NCBI RefSeq assembly: GCF_008326345.1
Contig: NZ_BJEN01000002.1
Location: 310,001 to 374,000 of the forward strand
From: Cutibacterium modestum
Lineage (GTDB): Bacteria > Actinomycetota > Actinomycetes > Propionibacteriales > Propionibacteriaceae
Length of the DNA: 64,000 nucleotides
Direction: 5' to 3'
Shown: one piece after another, positions 19,725 to 26,685 of the stretch
Layout of the letters: every line of letters starts with the position of its first letter
How positions within the stretch are numbered: position 1 is the first letter of the stretch
Program-made: the position numbers and the translations under genes
Notes under the pieces: model-generated
Told to the model about the DNA's origin: nothing
Database searches by the model: none
Seen by the model: the letters and a program-made list of their open reading frames with translations, nothing else

Positions 19725-20067
19725 CCTTATATGCAGGATGGTCGTTACATCGGGGACCCGTGGAGTACGGATTCGACGAACGTTTCAACGCCAGACCAGA
19801 AGTCCAATCCAAGATAGGGCGCACAGGTGGTCGTTGCTCGCCCTAGTGTGGTCTATGGTGAGTCTTTCACGATGAGTTCTTGGGGTGTGCCGGCTTGTCT
19901 GTCGTGGGGGAGTTGGGTTCGGGTTCGTCCACCAGTAGTAGTGGATCCAATAGAGCGGCTTCTTGGTCGTCGATGTGCTCTGTTGTGATCTTCTGGTGGA
20001 TTTTGCTGTTCTAGTGTTTTTCTTCGGCTAGGGAGCCGTTTTCCGTTGTTTGGTGTCTGGTTTACGG
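19725..20067. other. Intergenic stretch between LppM-like gene and Rhs2 immunity gene
   Basis: No full gene. On the minus strand a 51-codon open frame (19867-20020) reads like a protein C-terminus, with IHQKITTEHIDDQEAALLDP and a Pro-rich end, but it has no start codon and follows a stop at 20021-20023. It may be the tail of a lost Rhs-linked gene; I could not identify it. Confidence 0.35.
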
Positions 20068-20514
20068 TTAGTGTAGCCATTTTTGGGGGACGAGGTGGTG
20101 CCACCATTTGGGTTCGATGGGTTCGTGGCTGAAGGCCCAGGACCATATATTAAAGAAGCTTCGTTTTGTGTAATCTCTAATGTCGACATATAATAATCCT
20201 ATTATTTCATCATTTTCGTTTTCTTTGGGGACGGAAAAATAAGATATCGGACCCCCGGCATATATTCGTAGTTGCCATTGTGATATGAGTGCGTATCGTG
20301 GATTCACGATCTCTAAAACGAAAGGGTCGGACATTTCTATAGTTAGATTGGTGTTGGGGGTGTACTTGCATGTTGATACCGTAACAAATTGATCGCCCGG
20401 TCTACCAAGATATCCGGTGTCGAGCCGTATCTGCACCATCTTATTTAGAATCAATGGCTCCACCATTGATAAGTCAATTCGCATAATTGGAGGTGTCATT
20501 TCGTCGATTTCCAT
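20068..20514 (-). CDS. Putative immunity protein for the Rhs2 toxin tip
   Basis: 148 residues, ATG at 20514, 21 bp after the stop of the out-of-frame toxin tip (20536). Mostly beta-strand-like, soluble, with no signal peptide: VTVSTCKYTPNTNLTIEMSD and YFSVPKENENDEIIGLLYVD. It is much more AT-rich than the Rhs core. No family recognised. Polymorphic toxin loci place the cognate immunity gene directly after the tip, which is the only basis for the role. Confidence 0.6.
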   Translation of the reverse strand: MEIDEMTPPIMRIDLSMVEPLILNKMVQIRLDTGYLGRPGDQFVTVSTCKYTPNTNLTIEMSDPFVLEIVNPRYALISQWQLRIYAGGPISYFSVPKENENDEIIGLLYVDIRDYTKRSFFNIWSWAFSHEPIEPKWWHHLVPQKWLH

Positions 20515-20535
20515 TGGTCTAGTACCTGCTTGTCG

Positions 20536-20922
20536 TTAACGAGTATCTGAATTTCCGCCACCGGGCAACTGGCCCAGGGTGTCTGAGCCTTCAATGGCCT
20601 TTACAGGCTGCGCTCCGGCCGCACCCTCAAAGAACGGCGCGAATCGGGGTATTTCGAGTTCTGTCACATTTTCGGCTGTATTCCCCCATTGTGGGGCAAG
20701 CGCCAAGTCGAGTTGAGTCTGAAATGGGCCAGCTGGTTGGATTCGTGAAACATATCCCCCAAATTTATATTTGGGATTCGTCCAGCTACGATATATCTTG
20801 ATGGGTTTTATGGCGATTTTGCTTGTGAATGTAGCCCCGCGGAATGAGGTTGCCTGATTCAGGTTTAACTGGCCATTTCTATGGTACCGTGCGACGAAGG
20901 ATGTTGGCTCTTTCCTAGCCCC
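20536..20922 (-). pseudogene. Out-of-frame C-terminal toxin tip of Rhs2
   Basis: A frame one base off that of Rhs2 stays open from about 20922 to a TAA at 20536 and encodes about 128 residues: ARKEPTSFVARYHRNGQLNL, IKPIKIYRSWTNPKYKFGGY, FQTQLDLALAPQWGNTAENV, TELEIPRFAPFFEGAAGAQ and a Gly-rich end. This layout (a Tyr-Arg-x-Trp strand, aromatic and Gly-rich middle, an L-A-L-x-P...NTA...VTE motif, then P-rich end and G-A-A) recalls NAD-targeting/ADP-ribosyl-transferase-like toxin tips, from memory only. The break maps to the C-run at 20919-20922: five instead of four bases would fuse it to Rhs2. It is followed by the putative immunity gene. Confidence 0.6.
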
Positions 20923-23900
20923 AAGGATTGTGTTATGGGGCCGAAGTGTCCGGTGGGTATTGAGTCTGGGAGGGCGTCGTATGCTTTTCCTCCCATCGTG
21001 GCGGTGATGCCTCCGAAGACGGCGCCGCTGAGTGTTTCCCCACCTACTTGCTCTAGATAAGTTTCGGCGTTATGGGGCCCGGGTGATGTTGCCCAGTGGT
21101 AGTTGCCCATCACGTAGACTTGGGTTGCGCCGGCTTCTATGCCGCGGGTGAGTAGAGTTCGAGTTCCGAGACCTGCGATTTCGCTGAGTCCCGAGCCTCC
21201 CACAGGTGCTAACGCCCCCGACAAGGCAACCTCCCCATAGTCGACGTGACCGTGTACGACCTGCTGGAAAACCATATTGCCTCCGGCGCCGATCAGCATT
21301 GCCCCGGGTACCTCGGCCCCAAAACACATCAGGGCTCCTCCGATGGTGGCCAGGCCAACACCCCCTAGGGTCTCCCACGAGAACACGTTGCGGATGTGGC
21401 GGTCCCAGAGGTTTCGGGTGTCGATAGTGCCGGCGAATTGTCGCATCTGGGCATCGGTGACGGGACGCAGACCCAGTGGATCGGCTAGCGCGAGGGGATT
21501 GGTGGCGGCATATCCGTAACTGGTGGCCTCCCACAAGGATCCTGGTGGTGCCGCAAGCGGGTCGGTGGTCAGGAAACTTGCCGTGGCGGAGTCGTAAACG
21601 CGCGCTCCCATCCATACCAAATCAGCTACACCAAGATGACCTCCCGCCATACTGACGTCTGCCGTCAGGGGTTCCTGGATCAACGTATACGGGTCGAGGG
21701 GGTTGATGGCCGGTTGACGCCACGGCCTAGCCTGATCGCTGTCTGCACTCAGTGGGGTCAGAACACCACCGTCGGGAAGCGGCAATGCTGATATGCCGCC
21801 AACCTGCACTAGTCCCGGCTCATCGGCTGCGAGATCCCAAGTAATGGGAGTTCGTCCAGTAGGACTAGATACGTCGGTCAGGCATCCGAAAGTGTCAACA
21901 TGAGTGATAAATTCCTGGGATCGTGTGGGATCGACGATTCGCACCCCTGCGAGCCAGCCCCGTGAATCCCACCTGAACTCCTCGCGCATCCCAGCCGAGG
22001 ACGCAGCCTCGGTTCGTCGGCCGCATGGATCGTACCGGTAGTATGTCTCTACCGTGCTGTCACTAGGCTCTAATTGCATCACCCTGGCGACGAGTTCGCC
22101 GGCGAGGTCGTAGTCGTAGTGACAGGTCTGGCTGGTCCCGGCGTCCTGACACGTAGTGGTGACGAGCCGTCCCGCCGTGTCATAAACCCATCGGCGGCTC
22201 GATCCATCAGGGCCGTCGGCGGACGTGAGTGAGCCGGAATCGTCATACCCGTACCGGAAATCACCGTGCGGTGCGTTCACCTGGAGTACTCGGCCCATCT
22301 CATCACGACTGATGGTCGTGGACCCGCGGGAGGAGGTGTGGCTGGTGACGAAACCGTTGGTGTACCCCCACTGCTGCTGGCCCAGAGGACTGCCCAGCTT
22401 CGCGAGACGACCGGCCGCGTCCCATTCCAAGCTCACCTCGCCCAATCGAGAATGGCGAATCGACCCCAATTCACCGGTGTTGGTGTACGCGTAATCGATG
22501 GAATCACCGGTCAACGTGAGATGACGTACACGACGGCCCTCGGCGTCATACCACCATTGTTCGGACGAGGTGATTGGCTCCTCATCCACAATCGATTCGT
22601 TGCCTGGTACCGGGACGATGTTGTGGGTCAAGAGCAGCCCACGAGGGTCGTACTCAAACAGGTGGCGCCACGGTGAAGTGGGATTGGTGTAGTCATCAAT
22701 AGTGACCGTGCGGGTGGTCGACGTGACGAGGGTACGACTGACCAGCTGGTCATCAATGTATTCCTCGACGCCCTTAGGGCTGAGACGATGGCTGACAACC
22801 GTGCCATCCGGGCGGGTGATGGCGGCCAGGTCCCCAGTCTTGTCCCAGGTATATTCGGTGACTCGCCCCAGCGGGTCGATGACGGAAATCATCCGCCCGC
22901 ACTCGTCATGCCGATACATGGTGAGGCCACCAGTCGGATCGGTGCGGGTGACGAGTCGGCCACACCGATCGTAGTCGTACCGCGAGACGCCACCAGCTGG
23001 GTTAGTCGCTGTTACGAGCTGGCCAGCGCGGTCGTAACTGAAGTGACGTGGTCCGTGCACCAGATCGCAACTGAACACGAGCCTGCCGCATGGGTCATAT
23101 CGGTACTGGCTCACTCCGGCACCGGGAACATGACTGAGCACAACACGTCCCATGACGTCATACTCATAGCGCGCGGTCTCGCCAGTTGGATCGGTCACTG
23201 TTGCCACCTGGAAATCCGGGGTGTAGGAATAACGCGTCACGCGGCCTACGGGATCGGTGACGTCAACCATTCGCCCACACGCATCATAGCTGTAACTCGT
23301 GCGCAGTCCGGTGGGGCTGACGAGGGCCACAATGCGGCCTGCCAGATCGCGCTCCACATGGGTCACCGCGCCAGATTCGTCCTGGAACTCAACCGGTCGG
23401 CCACATAAATCGCGTGTGACGATCTGCTGGGCGCCGGTGACATCGGTGACGGCAGCAGGAAGACCGTAGGGATCGACATCTACGCGGTGGAGCTGGCGCC
23501 CGTGACCGTCCGAGGTGATGCTGGCAGTGAGGCCATCGGTAAAAAGTCTGGTGAAACCGGCCGGATCAGTGACGCCGGAAAGGTTGCCGTCAACGTCATA
23601 GGCATACGTCCACTGGGCCGCATCCGGGGCCATCACATGTGTCAACCGCGACAGCGCGTCATAGGCGAAGCCCCAAGCGCTGCCGTCAGGAAGCTGCATG
23701 CCTGCCACATTGCCTAAATCATCGTAGGAGCGTTCAATGACGCGCCCGAGAGGATCAATGACCCTGGCGATCTGACCGTCTGGGCGATACTCCCACTTTG
23801 TGACCCCGCTATCGGGAGCAACCAACTCGATCAGACGACCGGCCACATCATGACGATGTGCCCATGTCGCACCATCCGGCGTGACCACGGTGGCCAGGTG

Positions 23901-24392
23901 ACCAGCGTCATCGTAGCCGAACCGCGTCGTTACACCGCCCGGTGAGATCGTCTCGACAATACGTCCCGCATCGTCACGGATGAGATGAGAAGCCTCCCCA
24001 TGGGCATTCTCAATAGACACCAGGTCCGCGTGATGATCATAGGAAAACCTCAGGCTCACCCCGACGGGATTTGTGGCGCGCAGGAGCAACCCATCCTTCC
24101 ACTCTAAGCAGGTGACGCCACCGCACGGATCCGTGACACGCACCGGATCACGGTTAGTGCTGTCGTAGTCAAGCGTGGTGCGGGCGCCATTGGCCAAGGT
24201 CGTGCTCACAAGCCGATCCAGATCGTCCCACGAACAGTCGATCGTGCCCCCAGTGGGAAGGTCCGTGTGCGTCAGCCTCCCTCGCTGGTCATAGCGGTGT
24301 GAGGTAACGTTTCCAGCCCGATCGACGCAACGCACCATATTGCCGAAAGAATCATAGGTCATCGAAACCTGGCCACCATGGGCGTCGACCAC
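20865..24392 (-). CDS. Rhs/YD-repeat polymorphic toxin, N-terminally truncated (Rhs2)
   Basis: 1175 codons of YD repeats (YDQRGRLTHTDLPTGGTID, YDACGRMVDVTDPVGRVTRY and others) ending in the Rhs core signature ARVYDSATASFLTTDPL...YAATNPLALADPLG. Next is a Gly-rich hydrophobic pre-toxin domain akin to that of Rhs1. In the current frame the protein ends in a short unnatural tail (SQHPSSHGTIEMAS); the real tip lies in another frame. The first start is a GTG at 24392 without a clear ribosome site, already inside repeat sequence; the frame is open to about 24485. The DUF6531 and leader parts found with Rhs1 are absent, so this may be a silent reservoir copy able to recombine with Rhs1. Confidence 0.8.
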   Translation of the reverse strand: MVDAHGGQVSMTYDSFGNMVRCVDRAGNVTSHRYDQRGRLTHTDLPTGGTIDCSWDDLDRLVSTTLANGARTTLDYDSTNRDPVRVTDPCGGVTCLEWKDGLLLRATNPVGVSLRFSYDHHADLVSIENAHGEASHLIRDDAGRIVETISPGGVTTRFGYDDAGHLATVVTPDGATWAHRHDVAGRLIELVAPDSGVTKWEYRPDGQIARVIDPLGRVIERSYDDLGNVAGMQLPDGSAWGFAYDALSRLTHVMAPDAAQWTYAYDVDGNLSGVTDPAGFTRLFTDGLTASITSDGHGRQLHRVDVDPYGLPAAVTDVTGAQQIVTRDLCGRPVEFQDESGAVTHVERDLAGRIVALVSPTGLRTSYSYDACGRMVDVTDPVGRVTRYSYTPDFQVATVTDPTGETARYEYDVMGRVVLSHVPGAGVSQYRYDPCGRLVFSCDLVHGPRHFSYDRAGQLVTATNPAGGVSRYDYDRCGRLVTRTDPTGGLTMYRHDECGRMISVIDPLGRVTEYTWDKTGDLAAITRPDGTVVSHRLSPKGVEEYIDDQLVSRTLVTSTTRTVTIDDYTNPTSPWRHLFEYDPRGLLLTHNIVPVPGNESIVDEEPITSSEQWWYDAEGRRVRHLTLTGDSIDYAYTNTGELGSIRHSRLGEVSLEWDAAGRLAKLGSPLGQQQWGYTNGFVTSHTSSRGSTTISRDEMGRVLQVNAPHGDFRYGYDDSGSLTSADGPDGSSRRWVYDTAGRLVTTTCQDAGTSQTCHYDYDLAGELVARVMQLEPSDSTVETYYRYDPCGRRTEAASSAGMREEFRWDSRGWLAGVRIVDPTRSQEFITHVDTFGCLTDVSSPTGRTPITWDLAADEPGLVQVGGISALPLPDGGVLTPLSADSDQARPWRQPAINPLDPYTLIQEPLTADVSMAGGHLGVADLVWMGARVYDSATASFLTTDPLAAPPGSLWEATSYGYAATNPLALADPLGLRPVTDAQMRQFAGTIDTRNLWDRHIRNVFSWETLGGVGLATIGGALMCFGAEVPGAMLIGAGGNMVFQQVVHGHVDYGEVALSGALAPVGGSGLSEIAGLGTRTLLTRGIEAGATQVYVMGNYHWATSPGPHNAETYLEQVGGETLSGAVFGGITATMGGKAYDALPDSIPTGHFGPITQSLGLGKSQHPSSHGTIEMAS

Positions 24393-24444
24393 TGAATGAT
24401 CCTTTGCTCTTTGAGCAAAGTGCAGCGTGATGCCCCGCTGTCCG

Positions 24445-24478
24445 GCCTGCTGACATGTCCTGAGCGCAGTCAGCAGGC
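24445..24478. terminator. 10-bp hairpin between lipoprotein gene and Rhs2
   Basis: Arms GCCTGCTGAC (24445-24454) and GTCAGCAGGC (24469-24478) are perfect complements with a 14-nt loop, 33 bp after the stop of the minus-strand lipoprotein gene. A second small hairpin, CTTTGCTC/GAGCAAAG, follows at 24402-24420. No T-tract; a terminator or an mRNA structure before Rhs2 is likely. Confidence 0.4.
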
Positions 24479-24510
24479 ACTAGACTTTTGAGGCTGCTAT
24501 ACGCCCTGTG

Positions 24511-25233
24511 TCACTTCTTAACGATTCCCAGCGCACTGGTGGCTGACTGCAGCGTGGACTTGACTATTCCGGCGTCTCGTCCGAAGATGCGGATCGCCTG
24601 ATCATTGTTGAGCCAGATGTATGCCTGATAGCCGTGACCAGAGGTTCCGGTACTCCTTTTGACGGAGACATCGAAAAGAGCGGCTTGCTTGGAGATATTT
24701 TCGTATCCTTTGATGGGTGACGCCTTGATGTTTATTCCTAGGCTGTGGTTGACACCTTGCGTAGACAACGTGGTATGGCCACACTTGGAAGTCTGTTCTT
24801 CTTGTGATTTGTATGCCTTCTTCTGGCGGTCGGACATGGCCGTAGTGACGATGATTCGTGTAGATGGTTTGTCACTGACGGCCACGAGAGTGTCGCTGAT
24901 CTCGTGTGAAGTGAGGCCAATGGAGGACTGCCTGAGGGCCGCGTCGCATCCAGCCGGGGAGACCCTCGCTTGGCTGAGCATCTTGTCGAGCTCGTCCACG
25001 ACGGCCTTGAGCTGGGAGTTGTCCTGGATGACAAATGTGTGGCCATCGATCTTCTTGTGGGAGAACGCCTTGGTGAAGTCATTCTTGCTAATTCGCTTGA
25101 CTGTCTTGGTGGACGGTGAGGGGTTTGCAGGGGTATCGGATGACGAGTTCGTCTTATCCCCGCACGCTGCAAGGCCGATCGTCATGATGCCGACCATGCC
25201 CAGCAAGCAGGTTTTCGTCAATTTCTTGGTCAT
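24511..25233 (-). CDS. Lipoprotein of unknown function
   Basis: 240 residues with a classic lipoprotein signal: KK at positions 3-4, hydrophobic core and lipobox G-L-A-A-C, with Cys at residue 24. A Ser/Thr/Pro-rich spacer follows, then a globular domain with cysteines at about residues 95 and 151 (SPAGCDAAL, SKCGHTTL) that could form a disulfide. The layout (lipid anchor, linker, two-Cys sensor-like domain) resembles PknH-type extracellular sensor domains; similarity is weak. It is upstream of Rhs2 on the same strand with a hairpin between. Confidence 0.7.
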   Translation of the reverse strand: MTKKLTKTCLLGMVGIMTIGLAACGDKTNSSSDTPANPSPSTKTVKRISKNDFTKAFSHKKIDGHTFVIQDNSQLKAVVDELDKMLSQARVSPAGCDAALRQSSIGLTSHEISDTLVAVSDKPSTRIIVTTAMSDRQKKAYKSQEEQTSKCGHTTLSTQGVNHSLGINIKASPIKGYENISKQAALFDVSVKRSTGTSGHGYQAYIWLNNDQAIRIFGRDAGIVKSTLQSATSALGIVKK

Positions 25234-25437
25234 TCTGGGGTCACCTTTGCGCCGTCTGATTTATGCGCCGAGAAATATACCCGCTCTTTATGCCGGGGTA
25301 TAGTCACCGACCTTGAGGGGTGCGCGAATGGCGCGGGTCGAGAACCCGAGGTACTACCCCGGGATGGTCCCTGAAAAGGTGCAGTGGACTCATAATGAAA
25401 ATGTCCACCCCGGGTGGGCCGAAAGACGGACTTACCG

Positions 25438-25522
25438 CGGAGGATACGAGATTCGAACTCGTGAGGGCGTGAACCCAACCCGCTTTCCAAGCGAGCGCCA
25501 TAGGCCTCTAGGCGAATCCTCC
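25438..25522 (-). tRNA. tRNA-Ser (anticodon GGA)
   Basis: Minus-strand cloverleaf of 85 nt with a long variable arm. The acceptor stem GGAGGAT (5' end at 25522) pairs with ATCCTCC ending at 25439, with discriminator G. The anticodon loop CTTGGAAAG gives GGA, decoding UCC/UCU, and the T-arm has GAGTTCGAATCTC. No CCA is encoded. Confidence 0.93.
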
Positions 25523-25601
25523 ATCGAGCAGAGTACATGGACTTGGTGCGTGGCGCCAATTCGGCCGCGAATTGTGGTGTGTTAGGCCGGGCGAAGAGTC
25601 A

Positions 25602-25970
25602 TCAATAGTGAGAGTCCCGGCCTCGGAGCCGATCGATCTCTCGGCGGTCCTTCTTGGTGGGTCGTCCAGCCCCACGATCGCGGCGGGCAAGGGGAGCGGA
25701 CAGGTAGGCGGGACGAGGAGCTGACAGATCCTCATAGGCCTCGACTGCGAGTTTGGCGCCAATCCTCTTCGCGATCGGGTTGACGACCTTGAAGACTCGG
25801 TCCCATCCGGGGGTGTGGATGGTGACGATATCGCCGGGCCTCACGTTGTGGGAGGGCTTGACTGTGTCCCCATTGAGGCGAATGTGGCCGCCCCTGACGG
25901 CGGCGGTGGCCAACGATCGGGATTTATAGACGCGCACCGACCAGAGCCACACGTCGATCCTCGCCATCAT
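25602..25970 (-). CDS. S4-domain RNA-binding protein, Hsp15/HslR family
   Basis: 122 residues. Residues 2-65 are an S4 domain (RIDVWLWSVRVYKSRSLATA, VRGGHIRLNGDTVKPSHNVRPGD), followed by a basic C-terminal tail (RPTKKDRREIDRLRGR). Hsp15 homologues bind nascent-chain-blocked 50S subunits to rescue stalled ribosomes. GGAGGAGG lies just upstream of two adjacent ATGs (25970, 25967). Single gene between tRNA-Ser and the SRP RNA. Confidence 0.9.
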   Translation of the reverse strand: MMARIDVWLWSVRVYKSRSLATAAVRGGHIRLNGDTVKPSHNVRPGDIVTIHTPGWDRVFKVVNPIAKRIGAKLAVEAYEDLSAPRPAYLSAPLARRDRGAGRPTKKDRREIDRLRGRDSHY

Positions 25971-26096
25971 GCCTCCTCCGCCGTGGAAAACGTGTCAGTA
26001 ATGCTACGGCGAGCTACGCGCCATAGCAGGAGGTGTGATTCGCGCAGTGCTGCCACAGGTTGTTCCCGCAATGGTCCGTCGGTTACACTGGAGTTC

Positions 26097-26190
26097 GGTT
26101 CCCCGTGCGGCGGCACCTGACTGAACTCCCCCAGGACCGAGAGGTAGCAAGGGTAGGTTGGCTCTACCGGGTGCGCGGGGAGCCCCTTTT
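26097..26190 (+). ncRNA. ffs: Signal recognition particle 4.5S RNA
   Basis: The strand can fold into one long hairpin: GGTTCCCCG at 26097-26105 pairs with CGGGGAGCC at 26176-26184. The apical part carries the conserved SRP symmetric loop and tetraloop region, CAGGACCGAGAGGTAGCAAG (26132-26151), which binds Ffh. A T-run (26187-26190) follows as terminator. Size and location upstream of dnaX agree with other Actinobacteria. Confidence 0.9.
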
Positions 26191-26249
26191 CATGTCCGCG
26201 GCAGCCGTGCCTTATGAGGTTTTGATCAATGCCCGGAAGGAGGGTCGCT

Positions 26250-26606
26250 ATGGACGATCAGCGACGCATCATCACGACCGACCGTGCCGGTTCCATCTGG
26301 GCAGGTATCACCTGGTGTTCGCTGCTGCTATTTGTTGTTGCCGGCATCGTCGGAATGATGGCCCAAACGATGTTGCCGGCCAATCTCGGTTACCCCCAGC
26401 TTCATGACAGCGGGGTGCCGGCCTGGCTAACCTGGACAGTCGTTGGCCTAGATGTTGTGGCCTTCTTCATCCCCCCGCTCGTGACCACGTCGTGTGGCCG
26501 TAAAGCTAAGCGGCTCGGCCACCCGGTACGCTCTGCGGTCCAGATCGCATGGGTCACCTTTGCCGTTGTTACGGTGATCAGTTTCTTACTGGTCTTTTTT
26601 GGCTGA
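26250..26606 (+). CDS. Small three-helix membrane protein
   Basis: 118 residues from the ATG at 26250, preceded by GGAAGGAGGG. Three transmembrane helices: WAGITWCSLLLFVVAGIVGMM, WLTWTVVGLDVVAFFIPPLV and IAWVTFAVVTVISFLLVFFG. No family recognised. It lies between the SRP RNA and dnaX. Confidence 0.75.
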   Translation: MDDQRRIITTDRAGSIWAGITWCSLLLFVVAGIVGMMAQTMLPANLGYPQLHDSGVPAWLTWTVVGLDVVAFFIPPLVTTSCGRKAKRLGHPVRSAVQIAWVTFAVVTVISFLLVFFG

Positions 26607-26685
26607 GTTCCAGGCCGAGTGTGTTCCGTGCGAAGCTCGCCGGGCCGATGAGACTGTGTCGCGGTCGTCAACTAGGGTTCTCTTC

